Under the pieces are notes generated by a model, which saw nothing but the letters and a program-made list of their open reading frames with translations, was not told where the DNA came from and did no database searches. The position numbers were made by a program, and so were the translations under genes. 64,000 nucleotides of DNA from Ceriagrion tenellum. Lineage: Eukaryota > Arthropoda > Insecta > Odonata > Coenagrionidae. Of this stretch, positions 1 to 12,141 are shown one piece after another. The DNA is taken from contig OY720633.1 of the NCBI GenBank assembly GCA_963169105.1, forward strand, positions 161,959,780 to 162,023,779, in the 5' to 3' direction. Numbering within the stretch: the first letter of the stretch is position 1; every line of letters begins with the position of its first letter.

Positions 1-3000
1 GAGACGAGCGTTGCATCGGAGAACGATTCGCTCAAAAGGACCCGGTACATCTCGAGGCTTCGGAAAGAGTGCGCGTGTGACGGCAGTTGGTCTTCTTTGA
101 AGTGCGCCCTGAGAGAATCCGACGTCTCCATAAATCTGCCAAAGCGATTCGACACGCATACCACAACAACACACACGCTCCCGACGGATCAACGATCTCT
201 CTCATCTCGGTTCTTCCATTTTTTCCTCACTCCTCTCTCGACCATTTTCCACGGAATAAGTTACCTCTGGATGTCGTAGCGTAGGCTGCGAGGAATGGAT
301 TCCTTGCGGTGGCGTGGTTAGATAGAAAGACGTGAAGTAATCTACAAGGGGAAAAAAGGTTTTGGGGATATAACGGAATCATCCCTCTAGGGAGAAAAAT
401 TTCCCGATCCATTAATCACTTTCTGAGCCACCCCCTCTCCCCACTTCTTCAGGAACTTCCCCGTCTCCTCCCTCTTTCTCCCGCGCTCTCCTCACACCTT
501 CTCTTCAGACCGCTAATCCCTCTTTTCTCTCTCTCTCCTCCTACCCCCATTCCTTCCATATCCCACCCCTCGTCTCCCGACGTCTTATTACGGCAATATT
601 CGTATCCTCCACCACCCTCTCCCGTTACTTTATTATTTCTGTTGTTTTATGTACATAAATATATATCCTGTCTCGATTTTCCCTTTCGTCTCTTCCGAAA
701 ATAATTATAAGAGGGCTGAGAGGAATTAATTTGAGCCAACGCTCACTCATCCCGCCCTTCTGTTTCATCCCATCAAGGGAAACTGCGTAGGAGAGGTGAA
801 CGGGAGAAAGACACAGAGATAACCACACCACAGTTTTTATTTGGTAGGAGGAATTAAGAGGCGAAGTGTGCGGAAGAGATAGTTTTTCCTTATAATCTAG
901 TGCTACTTGCAATACAATGAGATGTATGCTCCTCTTTATCTCTGCGTGGCTATGTGTATATACGACTTATAAGAAAAATTACAAAATTACAAAAGTTTAC
1001 TGATTCTTAAGAAATTATATCGAGCTGGCGAAGTGGAGGCTCTGCTGTATGATCGCCTAGAATTTTACACCTTCCTGCAGTCGATAAGGGATTAGATCAT
1101 TTCATCCACAACACAGGTACTATCCCAAAAATCTTATCCTCAACCCTTTCTTCCCAATTGAACGTGCTCGGAGCAATTCAAGGACGTAATGAGCGTAGAC
1201 GTTTTGTGGGCCAAACATTGAATCCGAGGACTATTCTGCGCTCAGGTATTCAGTTTAAACGTAGCATTTCTTCCTTTTGAGGAATCCACTTCTCCTCTCT
1301 CTCTCGATACGGCTCATCTCAGATCGAGCATTACCGGACCACACACTCAAATCGCACGATATCCCCACCGAACGCCACCCGCCTACCAGCTGCCCCGGCG
1401 CCGGAGCCCGTGCGAGCCCGCGGTCATGGGATCCCGGCGTGGGGGGCGAGGTGCGGCCGACGCGACGCTGGGTGCGGCGGCCACCCGTCCGCCGAGCACC
1501 GGTCGTGTGGTGGTGGACGGCCCACTAGCGGTCATGTAGTACTCCTCCCGGATAAAAAATAACACCCTTTTTTAGTTTGTCGCCCGAAAAGTGTACTTCC
1601 CAGTGAACCCCGGAGGAGAAGATCTTTCGCGCCTTATCCCCTTGCCTTAAACACACCCAACCCATATGTACCTTAGCCATTATTAACTTCTCGTTTAGAT
1701 CCCATCTCGCCTATTAGCTAAAATCGTCCCTTGTGGTACTCCGGTTTTTGCATTCCCGCTGATTTCCCTGTAGGTGAAGTTTTTTTTCGTGAAGATATGT
1801 GACACCTATGATGTGAATAACGTATATGTATGCTTTAAACTAATTTTTTGCAGGAAAAAATTCTCTGCCACTATTTAACGTATTATAAATTCATCGAAAG
1901 CTTTAAGTGATAGTCAACTTTTTCCTGATTCTCGCTCACGTAGCCCGACTTGTCTTTCGTCTCTAGCCAATCCAAAACCTTCCTGCTGAATTGATTCCTT
2001 ACCCTGTGCAACAAAGGAACTTTGTCTCATGCTGTCTAGCATAACAAAGATTTGTAGAGCGGAACGTAATATAGCTATATTTTCCTGTGCAAATCCAATT
2101 ACCACTAACTTCCCCAGTCTTTTATTTACTTCATCCATTGATCAGAAATTTCCTGACAATGTATAAAGCATATATCGAAATTTCGTCTTCGTGGTATATT
2201 ATTTTCATCTATTTTCCATTGCCTGAGCGTTTCTAAACAAACGACAGTGGATCACACAGTCTTCCAGTGATTGAAGCGAATAAAGTTTTCGTGGAGGAAA
2301 GCACTTTGGAGAGCCCCACCTTCCTCCTAAATAATATTCCCGTTTGATACCTACTGTCTTGTGATTATATTTTATTTTCTGTGTAGTTGATGCTAGTAAT
2401 GAGTAAGAATAATAAATGACATTTTCATATTTAAGAGGGGCAAGATTATTTTTATACGGAGAGTTTTTACGGAACGAAGACGGGTAAGGCTTGAGCGGTG
2501 ACCGCCGCTACAAAACATAGGTCCAGGAGGAGGCTTCGGAGAAAGGTGGATCCGTGGACGAGTAAAAGCTGCCAGTAAAAGGAAAGAATCGTATTGGAGG
2601 ATTGGTTTGGATGGATGATCGATTTCTTGTGGGACAAAAATAGTGAGAATTTTCGAATTTTTTAAAGACTTACCTTCGTGGGTAGTTAAATTTGTATTCA
2701 ATCTGTGTTGTATATACATCTTTGTATGTGTGTGCGTTTATGTAATAATGTAGAACGTTCATTGGGTAGTTGCTAGGAATAATTAGTCCTTATCCCTTCC
2801 TCTCCTTTCTAAATGCGTAGGCGTCACTCCATTTTTCAGCAAATATGATAAAATTATCGCCGTGAAAATCGCCAAGGTGATTGCGTTCCACAGGTCACCC
2901 CTTGCGAAAATTTTCTCAGTTCTAAATTCTTTTCTTGGAAGAAATATCTAAGTACCAAAGTCTATTACAACAATACCTTGTTTATGTGCAAGTATAGTAT

Positions 3001-6000
3001 CTCGCTAACATATTGAGTGACAGTAACTCCATGAGGAACTGCTACCAATTCCACAGCATATAAATATTTCTGAGGTCTTTGAATCGTAAAGCTTGTACGT
3101 AAAACGGTGAAGGAGGTTTATGAGCGGTGAAGAGGAAAATCCAGGGATTCTATGCAACCTTCGAAAGAAGGGCATAGAAACGGGAGGTAAAAAGATTTGG
3201 CGGACGCTGTGAAATTGGAGATAGTAACCAACTAGTAAGAAAGTTACAAAGTAAGGAACATCTGTTTGATCTGAAGTAACTTAGGAGAATATTGTAAAAT
3301 TCATTTCCTGCGCTATTTAAGGAACAGGCGTGGTATCAACAGGATCCGTAGCGTAGAACCTGAGAGCTGTGCTCAACGCTTTCTTTCACCAAATAATTTT
3401 GGCATCGGGCTTCATCATATAGCGGAGTTCGAGTGTCAAGTACAATTTTTTCATTCCTTAGTTCTCCAGGGTGTCCCAAAGGTAGTAACAATTGTCAATC
3501 CGCCATAATGGTGAAAAATTTATTAAGACTTTAAAATTGCCCTCAATTTCACTTATAATTTCATATGAAGCCCATTAATAGAATTTGGATAAACTGTAAA
3601 AACGTATAAAGGCAGCTTCAACTCTTCCATATCTCCGGAATTAATTACAATATTGAAAAGCACTCCGAAACGAAACCGGAACTGTTCCTTATCTTTAATT
3701 GTTCTGATTACACTTCTCATTAAAGTTTCCATGTGCTATGTGTCGCATTTGTCGTGTGTAAAGTCTCTTTGAAAGTCATTAATATGTAAAAAATATAAAA
3801 TTAAAATAAGTGTGCAAATATAAATGTACATATAAAACGCCACATAAATTAACAACACCATTTCAACTTGATGCGGGAGCAAATGCAATACGCGTTTTTA
3901 GTCTGAGGTTCCAGCCATTTGTAGTGGGCATGAGGTTTTAAGGCATATATCTGTTTGCAAGGTTTCGAGGGGAAACTGGCAAAAATCTAGAGGTTAAATT
4001 TGAAGACAATGCTTGGTTAAATTCTATTGGGTGATATATTGACGAAGGGCGAGTTTCTTTCCACAAAGCAAAACAGAAGAGCAGCCAAGCTAGCGGATGA
4101 ATAGCCATTGCCACCGCTTGGCGATTCAAGGATAGAAGAGAGCGAAAATACTCCCGACTCCATCCCATTTCTCTGCCCTTCGCTGTGTAATATAAAGTGT
4201 GCGCCAAAAAGAAAAAATAAAAGGAAGGACTTTTTCAAAATATTTAATCGAATAAAATAAATGAATAATTAAACGTTTTATCGAATTGTTTCGCATTATT
4301 ATCGTGGTCTCTGAATTGAGGTTTCTCTCGGGCAAAACGGGTACATGTCATTAGTTTTTTAAACTTAGGACACTGCTGGATTCGAATTGACTCCTTTCCG
4401 GCCTTCGACTCCACAAAGTTGACGGCCAAATAAAGGGAAAAATTTGACGCAGGTGCCCTTTGGTTAAAAATATATAAAACTTCTTCAAAAGGATGAAAAA
4501 CATGGAAAAAAGTGCGCGCCCATCTTGAAATTAAGAGGAGCGAATTATACAACGACAATTATTTAACCCACTTAGTCTTCTCTTCTATTTCTGGTTTTGA
4601 GGAGAAGGGGAAGTTGCAATCAAAAGAAAGGCATAATTTTTTGTTGCACTCAAGTCTAACCTGCGGCACGACCCACTCCATACCAAAATCTAAGCCGCTT
4701 ACAAATACAGTAGACACCTGCGAAAAGCTTTTACCAACCTTTAGTAATTAAGTGTACGAAATTAGATGCTAATATTCCGTATTTTTGTGAATTTCCCGCC
4801 TGAAGGCGTAACACAATAGCGAATGAGTGTTTTTCTTGTGTTGCAATAAGATATATTGGCCTGAATTAGTGATCTAAAAATTGTTACTAAGGCTCCTTTA
4901 AAATTCATTGTGTATTAAAATATTTTTCTTTCACGCAGAACCATAACTTACAGGCACTCATAGCATATGAAAGAACATGGGTCAAGGTGTCTTATATATG
5001 GGCAGTTTTCTTCCCTCTTAATACACAAATCGTGTGCTGGGAAAACATTCCCACTCCAAAATTAGCACCATCGGACCTATTCACTTACCATTGCATATTC
5101 AAGCCTCTTCATAGGCTGGCCAAATCATTTTAATTGAAGAGCTGGTCCCAAATTGTTGTTAAGTATCTTCTCCTTGAAACCATAACGAGTTGAAAAGGAA
5201 TTCTTTGCAATTTGTCTTTAAGTGTCTATCAATATTCTTCAATTCTATTTTGAGTGCCTTTGATTAAAATACAAAATAGATTGTACTTAGTACAGAATCA
5301 TCTCACATTTGCGAAAAACGTATACTTTTGATTCATTTCCATATCATTGTAACAACGTACATCAGTGTAAGCAATGTGATTTCTTGATGTTCGAGATAGT
5401 TGCGTCACACATATTCTGTGAGACCAAACACCCGAGGAGGGATCTGTGAAAAGGCCATTAATTGGTGGCGAATTGCGCACGTTAGGGACATCGAGCGTAA
5501 CCCATTGCTATCCATGAGACTGGCAGGAAGGCCGAGTTCTTTTTTTTAGAAGACCTCAAATAACAATAAAAGAAACGCTGATATTCAACCAACCCGTAGG
5601 GGAACAAAAGGGAGCAGGAAAGGAAAACGAGGGTCCTTTTGTTCGGATTCACCAACTCCGTCGCGAAATTCCTCATTCTCGCTGCTTCTCGAGGAATCTT
5701 TCTTTGAACAGGGGAGGCAAACAAAAGGGAAAACCGTTTCCAATTCCACTGCCATTCCATTCGGCAACCAGACTTCAACTCCAACATCCTTCCCATTCCA
5801 TCCACTCCACATGCAGCGAGAGAACCGACCTTGGGATATTACTTCAAAACTCTTTTATTTTGGCGACAGTTTTTTTTTTCGTTTTCTGCTTCCGGAACTT
5901 ACGTTTCATTTCCTTCGATAGAGCGAAGTAGGTTTAGGAGTTGGTAAGAGTGGTTAAGATAGATTAAGTTTATGGAGAGAGGGGAAGGGAAAGTTATCCA

Positions 6001-7979
6001 AAAGAGTGTTGGAGACGTTCACGAATATCCAAAATCTGCGGAGAAATCTCTGCAGTACCATATTAAGTAGCTCTTTCTTTCGGTCACAAGGAAAGGATTC
6101 AATTCAAGATAGTTGGTACGGGATATACTCATTAAATCAAGCGATATACCAGGGATTCCATTTTTTCCTCCTTACCACTAGGGGTGGATCTGCTCAACCC
6201 ATCGCTCTTACTTAACTAAGAGTTCTTGGAGGAGAGATCTGTCGATCTCGCCGTTTTCCTCACACCCTTCTGCGAACTCAGCTCCCGAAACAAGGCGTCC
6301 TTCTTCAGCACCATCACTTTTGTTATTAAAACCCTGGGCGAAGAAGCTCTGAGAATCGCTCTTGTGGCTCAACAAGTTATTCCGAAGGCCCTTAAGTATA
6401 ATATCATTTTCCCTCGACACCTACTTTTGCTCACTGCATGTTTCCAATCGTTAATCGAAAGAGTAGTCAATACTCCCCCAGTTACTTTTCGGAGTCACCT
6501 TCAGGTTTATTTTCTACTTCCAGCTTTCGATTCCTATATTCCAACCGATATAACCCAATTTAGAAGCCCTTCCGCTTGCCCGGGTGACATAAAATCGCTG
6601 TACGGCACAAGCATATAACTAGTCTACGGTGTTAGGAGATCATGCGCGGGAAGTACCCTCTAGTGTGTCATCAGGTCGTGGCCTTCAGCTGTTAGCCCCA
6701 GATTTCCAGGAGCCCCCTGTTCCGTTACTCACTCGTAAGCAAAGGTTGAAGTCCTGACTCACCTTGCTGTTGCTGTTGTGTATGCTTGCCCCAACGAAGC
6801 TCTCTGACGCCAGCGAGGTCAGCGGATAAAGAACGCACTGCGATCCCACCCACGCCATCCTGACCTTGACCGTGACCAAGGATTTAGAAGTGTTATCGCT
6901 TCTCTCGCTGATTTTGCGTCCTTGTCGCTTGCTCCAAGCAATATTCCTCCCGCCTTTTGAACGCTTCCATGCAGCAGTTTGACTTCCTCTTCCCCGTGAT
7001 TGAACGAAAAACATCACCCATTTAAATCGAAGAGAATCCTTCTCCTGAAGTGATCTGCTGTTATGGTAGTAATTAATTTCATCAATTTAATTCTGTGAGG
7101 ACAATACTGCGAGACTTTCGGCACTGTACACAAGTACGGATATACACATTTGCGCATGAGTATTCTAAATTTATCCATTTGTTGATTCATAATTTTTTTG
7201 CTTGCTTTTGTTGCAAGTCAGAGGAGAAATTTTTCTTTCATCACTTCCATTATATCTCCAAAACCTTTTCCTATTCAAACCTGTTCCTAACGTGTGTTCT
7301 TGAAAGCATTAAGTGATTTGAACTTTTGTCTTGCGTACGTGACTGTGTTGTTGGAGTGTAATCACCAATTGTATATTTATAACAGGTAATTTAGTGCTTA
7401 CCTACCATCTGAAAACACATAGTTTACTACGTCAGCAGTGGTTTTTTCCCCAAATATTGTCCGAGAGAATTCCCTGCGGTGGATAGAAGCTGAATAAACC
7501 TTCGAGTATATCGTGTGTGAATGTGTTTTTGTATGAAAAACTACTTGAAGGGAAGTTAAATAGACATAAAAGTATGGCACGCCTGCATCTCATCGATTGC
7601 TAAAGTTCCTTCAAGAAAAGAACTCTAAAGTGCGATACCTAATATCATAAGCGGTTAAGATTTTACTCCAAGGGACAGGGCTTATTTCGGTGAAGGTGAT
7701 AAGGGAGCAAAAGGTTGGGGTCGCTCTCTCGAAAATTGTGCTGCGGATCTACACTCGTCCCTTGCGGGAGAGTGCTCAGGAGCGCGGAAACCGAAGTTTT
7801 TTTTCCTCCTCCTCCTCCGTTCTCACCATCCGACGTGCTTCGCGAGTGGAAACTTTTTCCTTCCAACGAGGAATCCATTTATACTATTATTATTTTATAA
7901 TTCCAAAAGGGAATTATATTCCCTCCTCCTGTTATTTTTTCCTCTGGTGTTCAGCAGTCGTGAGAAGAATAACGGCTTA
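1..7979. other. Upstream stretch without a recognisable gene
   Basis: AT-rich DNA broken by pyrimidine-rich runs (about 420-560) and one short GC-rich patch (1377-1530). The longest open frames are 6226-6618 (+, 130 codons) and 6685-7017 (-, 110 codons). Neither shows a domain, signal peptide or membrane pattern that I recognise, and both are of a length expected by chance. No RNA gene or transposon end was recognised. The stretch is most likely intergenic or upstream regulatory DNA of the receptor gene at 11254. Confidence 0.5.
1377..1530. other. Short GC- and CpG-rich patch
   Basis: About 150 bases are markedly GC-rich with many CpG dinucleotides, inside AT-rich surroundings. Several frames on both strands are open across it, which follows from the base composition and is not evidence of coding. 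It could be a small exon, a promoter patch or a simple composition fluctuation; I cannot decide which. Confidence 0.35.
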
Positions 7980-8720
7980 AAGACGAACACAGGGAAGTGG
8001 GGGGAAAGAGAGAGGGAGGGAGGGACCGAGCTAAAAAGGAAACCTCACAAACTAGATGAAAGAAAGAATAAATCGCCCTGAAGAAGAGTAAGGAGGAGAA
8101 AGAGGGTAAGGAGGGGGGGGGGTACATCCAGAAGGGGCGCCTGGATAGCTCTCCGGCTTCTCTACTAGCACGTTGCCCGAAAGCGCGGTAGCCCGCTTCA
8201 CCTTTCTTCCCATTTTTTTCAGTTTTTTTTTATTGAAGAGGGAAGCAAAGAGCTCTAAAGGCGTATTTGGTGCAACAGCTAGGGGCCGGTCGAAGGGGTG
8301 GGAGAGTGGGAGGTGGTCGGGTAGACAACGGGCAAGCTAGAGGGGGGATAACTCACGAGTTTATATATCTCAAACGGCCTCCCTCTCCGCCGAAATACGG
8401 CCCAAGGAGCGACGGCAAAGAGAAAACAGGAGAGGACGGGCGAACAGGTCTTCTAGAGACTAACTCGGACGTTTCTCGGCCTCTCCCCCTCACACCCGCC
8501 CGGACTGCCGCAAGCTTCCCGCGGGAGATTGGGTCGGAGGAGGGCACAAGAGAGCCGGGGGGTCCGCTTGCACTCGTGTTGCACCTGTGGATGAGGAGGC
8601 GAGTGGGGAAGGCTTATTCCATTCCTTATTGTGTCGGCACCTCCGGGCGACGTGAGGTGAAGAGGGGGGGTGAGAGATAGGGGAGGGGGGATTTGGCCTT
8701 CCCGTCCCCCAGGGTTCGCT
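7980..8720. other. Purine-rich, GC-elevated region
   Basis: Long G/A-rich runs occur on the + strand, including an uninterrupted G tract near 8113-8122, and CpG content rises around 8260-8580. Open frames here overlap on both strands and show no recognisable protein. The region precedes the denser CpG block at 9240-9890 and may belong to the same promoter or leader zone of the receptor gene; this is inference from position only. Confidence 0.35.
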
Positions 8721-9239
8721 GTGCTAAGGGCTCCGAGAGATTAAAAGACTTTTTACCCTCTCATCCCACCAGCCAATCCCACTAGGACCCCTCCTCACTC
8801 AGTGTGCTTTTGGGTGAGGAAAAGAAATCCCCTCGTGAAAAAAAACGGACAGAATGCCGTCGCTGAAGTAAAAAGATTGAATATTCGGCCAGGAGATATT
8901 TATTCCCTAGCGTACCGAGCGTTTTTCAACTTTTTTCCAGTTTTCTTGTTCTCTCCGGCCCTCCCATTTCTTTTTGACCCGTTAACTTTTATTTGCTTCC
9001 GCTTAATCCGGAAGCGGTGCAAATTCATCGCGTCTCTCTTCGTTCGGAAGGGAGGAAAAGAGTGCTGAAGGTGTGAGTCAAGTACCGGAAGGAGAGGACA
9101 GTGCCAGTTTTAGTTCCTCCACACCCGTTCATATCGTAGCAATACCTCCCCCTACCCGGAAACTGGTAGAATTCCCTCTCCACTGAGAAAGACACCTGTG
9201 GTCCGTTTACCTCATTTTACCGAAAAAGTACAGGACTAC

Positions 9240-9890
9240 TGCCGAGGCAATTCAAGGGCGAGGTCTAGGGGAGGGCGGTCTTGAGAAGGGGAAGAGGGGG
9301 CCAGGAGTCGCCCATTGTTTTGGCTGATCCCCCCCTACCAATCGAACACCCAGGGTAGCGAGGAGGGAAGCCATCGCCGGGCTTGGGGAAGGACGGCCGT
9401 AGGCGTGGAGTCCCGACAAGGCCGTCAGGCGGTGGCCCGAGGAGCCGCCGCCGCCACTCCGCGTGAGACGACCGTCGTTCCCCCGCAGGCACTGCCGCCG
9501 CGACCGCCACCCGAGGTGGGCCTCGCCGGAGACGAAGACGAGGAGCTCTCGGAGGGAAGAGGCCGTGGTGCCGGGCGAGCCCCGCGGAGTGATGTCCCTG
9601 GCCGCCGTCGTAGCCGCCTCGCTCTTCGAATCCATCGGCAGCAGCGACAAGCAGCAGCATCGTCTGCACGCGACGCGGCGCCGGAGGCGGGGCCGACGGA
9701 AGCGGAGGCGGAGGAGGAGGAGGAGGCGGGAAGCGCTACAGCAGAGTGGTGAGGCGCTGGAGGACCTCCGAGGAGGAACCGCCACCTACCTGCCGCCGCC
9801 GCCGTCGACACCGGGGGCAGAACCCTTGCTCCGTTCCAAAGGGCGACCGGTCCGACGACCACCCCTGCGTCCCGTTGGGTCGTGATAGCG
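9240..9890. promoter_or_regulatory. CpG-rich block, candidate promoter or 5' leader
   Basis: The strongest GC and CpG concentration in the window lies about 1.4-2 kb upstream of the receptor start codon. It contains GGA/GAG triplet-like runs (about 9700-9735). At least two frames on each strand stay open for over 130 codons, so the openness reflects low stop-codon density and not a proven gene. One + frame has an ATG at 9592 beginning MSLAAVVAASLFESIGSSDK and then degrading into arginine runs; it could be an upstream ORF if this is transcribed leader. The promoter or leader role is inferred from position and composition. Confidence 0.35.
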
Positions 9891-11253
9891 AGCGACGTGT
9901 GATAGAAAAAAAAATAATAGTGCCTGTGCTTGCTCCTCTCTGTTTGACCACAGAACGGGCGAATACCAGAATATTCGCTCCTTTTTCGACCTCCCAAGTG
10001 ATTCGAGTGAGTTTTGAGTGCTAGAGGCGGGAAAGTAGAAGCCCTCAGGATTTTGCGAGTTATAGGGAATCCTTCGAGTGATCGTATTTTGGGGAGAGTC
10101 CTAAGCGTTCAGTGTCGACGAACACCCGAGGGAAAGAAGGTCCGACGGGGGAGTCCAAGCCCCTCTTCTCCCCTGTGAAGGCTCTCTCTCTCTCTCAATT
10201 GTCGTGTGGAAACGCGAAGTCACAAAACAGACACGAAACTCGGAGTCACAATAGTACACTTGAAAACATTTCTCTTGTCGTGAAGAAGCGTTGTGTTGTT
10301 ATTTTGAACAAATAAAACGGAGAACACAAAGTGAGTGAGAAAATTTTAGCACGAAGTTCCTCCGCTTTGTAGATTTAAAAAGAAATCTTTATACATAAAT
10401 ATATATATATATGCATATACACTTATATAATATATATATATATATATTCTTTAACTAGCGTAAAAGAGGCAATAGCCAGCGGACAATCGGGTATCTCGTG
10501 CGAGGATCATCGGGTCAAATAGCACGAGCGTCATTGTGACGAAGTCTTTTTTTTAGGTTATATTTTTATGCACCGAGAAGTTTTCCTTTGTGGTCGACTG
10601 CCCTTTGAACTCCCGAGGCACTATTCTCTGGACTAAGCGGTACCTCTCCCGCCGCTGTGATTAAAATCAAATTCACTTCTCGAGTCCGTGCGAGTTAAAG
10701 CGAGAGAGTGCTCAAATTTAGATCGCTGCAAATTAAGTTTTGATTATAGTATTCTTTTGAGGCGATGTCTCACTGAGTACAACTAGTTCTTTACTTTAGT
10801 TGTGACTTCTCAAGCAGCGAGAGAAGGATTTAGAAGCGATCATCTTTGGGTCTCGTCGGATTTAGAGAGGAGAGCCAAACGCCTTATAACGAAGAGGGTT
10901 GCGCTTAAGTATATAACTGGAATAAACGTATAAACGGAAAACGATTATTGTTGATTGAAAAGGACTTAGAGTTTTGTCTGTGAATTTGTGCGTGTGTTTT
11001 TGGGACCTTTGTCGGGTGAAAGTGTGTTCTCCCGGGAGGAATAACTGCGATAAGGAAAGAGAAAAGGCCAACAAGATTTTCGTATCCGAATTATTTCCGT
11101 TTAACGTTGTGTTTTTATAAATATTGCTGAAAAAAGGGAGTAGTTTTTTGCCTTACTGTTAGGGCGGCGTTTGTATAAAAAATAGCATATTTATACATTA
11201 TAAATAACAACAAACTTTGAAAAAATTTATTAATCCAGCCTATCGAAATCGCG
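9891..11253 (+). other. Region just upstream of the receptor start codon
   Basis: Mostly AT-rich, containing a TA-dinucleotide run and no recognisable protein. A donor-like AAAGTGAGTGAG lies near 10329, and an acceptor-like TTATTAATCCAG ends near 11239, 15 bases before the start codon, so a 5' leader intron is possible. The pyrimidine tract before that acceptor is weak. The translation start context is TCGCGATGG. Whether the leader is spliced or continuous cannot be told from sequence alone. Confidence 0.3.
10398..10448. repeat. TA-dinucleotide microsatellite (imperfect)
   Basis: Two TA runs are separated by a short interruption (GCATATACACT). It is simple sequence repeat DNA, likely length-polymorphic, located about 800 bases upstream of the receptor start. 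Confidence 0.9.
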
Positions 11254-12117
11254 ATGGAATTTTTTCCCTTCGAGGACGACGGTCCAGCCGTCAATAATAC
11301 CTCCGATCTCCTCTTCAAGTTCGACGACGACAACTACGTCCTGCTGGTCGATGGCTCGCCGCCCGTCGCCGCCGCCTCCGCATACTCCGGCGGCGTCAAC
11401 GGTAGCGCCGTCGGGGGGTTCGTGGGGGGCCCTTCGGCGTCGGCCGCCGCCGCGGCGGCCTCTGCGGCGGCGGCGGCCGCGGCCTTCGGTGTATCCGCGA
11501 ACGGCTCTTCCTTCGACGGCGAAGACAACGGCACTTACGGCGGCTTCGAGGACGGCTATCCGTTCGACTATGACAACGAGACGTTTATAATCCTCCGGGG
11601 TGGAAACGGAACGGAGGGCGTGGGTTTTTACCCGAGCGGATATTCGCTGCCGCACATCATCCTCGCTTCCATCGTCGTCACATTGCTGATGATTGTCGTG
11701 GTGGTGGGCAACATGCTCGTCATAATCGCCATAGCTACCGAGAAGGCGCTCAAGAACATTCAGAATTGGTTTATCGCGTCGCTGGCCGTCGCGGATTTCT
11801 TCCTTGGTCTCGTTATAATGCCCTTTTCGCTCGCCAACGAATTGATGGGCTACTGGATATTCGGGGCGTGGTGGTGCGACATACACTCGGCCGCGGACGT
11901 GCTGCTGTGCACCGCGTCCATCATGAACCTGTGCCTCATCAGCCTCGACCGGTATTGGTCCATCACGCAGGCTGTGGACTACCTGAAGAGGAGGACTCCG
12001 CTCCGTGCGGCCATCATGATCGCCGTGGTGTGGGTGATGAGCGGGCTCATCTGCATACCGCCGCTTCTCGGCTGGAAGGTGAATCGACCGGAGAAGGAGC
12101 AATACCCTAAGTGCCAG
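11254..12117 (+). CDS. Octalpha2R: Alpha2-adrenergic-like octopamine receptor, first coding exon (partial)
   Basis: Encodes the first 288 residues of a class A (rhodopsin-like) G-protein-coupled amine receptor of the plasma membrane. Seen: an acidic N-terminal tail (1-131) with an alanine-rich tract (about 60-77), seven N-glycosylation sequons (N14, N15, N49, N83, N92, N108, N118) and no obvious signal peptide. TM1 spans about 134-162 with N153 (position 1.50); TM2 about 171-194 with D181 (2.50); TM3 about 208-230 with C208, the amine-binding D215 (3.32) and DRY at 232-234; TM4 about 252-272 with W260 (4.50). C287 is the expected loop-2 partner of C208. The intracellular loop 2 segment SITQAVDYLKRRTP and the TM2 segment SLAVADFFLGLVIMPFSLAN match what I know of insect Octalpha2R better than tyramine, OAMB or serotonin receptors. 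Family knowledge: it binds octopamine and couples to Gi, lowering cAMP. The frame ends in phase 0 at CAG|GTGAGT. TM5-TM7 are not in the exon. Codon third positions are GC-rich, unlike the flanks. Confidence 0.87.
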
Positions 12118-12123
12118 GTGAGT
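12118..12123 (+). other. Splice donor of receptor intron 1
   Basis: CAG|GTGAGT matches the consensus donor and lies exactly where similarity to amine receptors ends, after C287-Q288 and before TM5. Reading through instead adds only seven residues (VSVLFLF) before a stop at 12139, which is not receptor-like. Confidence 0.9.
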
Positions 12124-12141
12124 GTACTGTTTTTATTTTAA

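Noticed and set aside
3465..3520. CAGGGTGTCCCAAAGGTAGTAAC as a possible DNA transposon end
   Set aside because: The motif resembles some transposon termini, but no inverted partner or target duplication was found.
6226..6618. 130-codon plus-strand frame
   Set aside because: No recognisable family, no splice or promoter context, and length compatible with chance.
9252..9997. Minus-strand frames of 134-190 codons
   Set aside because: Several frames on both strands are open at once because stop codons are rare in this GC-rich block; none has protein-like features strong enough to call a gene.
10100..10140. TCAGT initiator-like motif at about 10108 as a transcription start
   Set aside because: A five-base motif is common by chance, and the downstream element does not match well; no TATA box lies at the right distance.
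11230..12102. A 290-codon minus-strand frame covering the receptor exon
   Set aside because: It mirrors the strongly GC-biased third codon positions of the receptor; the predicted product is histidine-, arginine- and glycine-rich without domains, whereas the plus strand shows every expected receptor motif.
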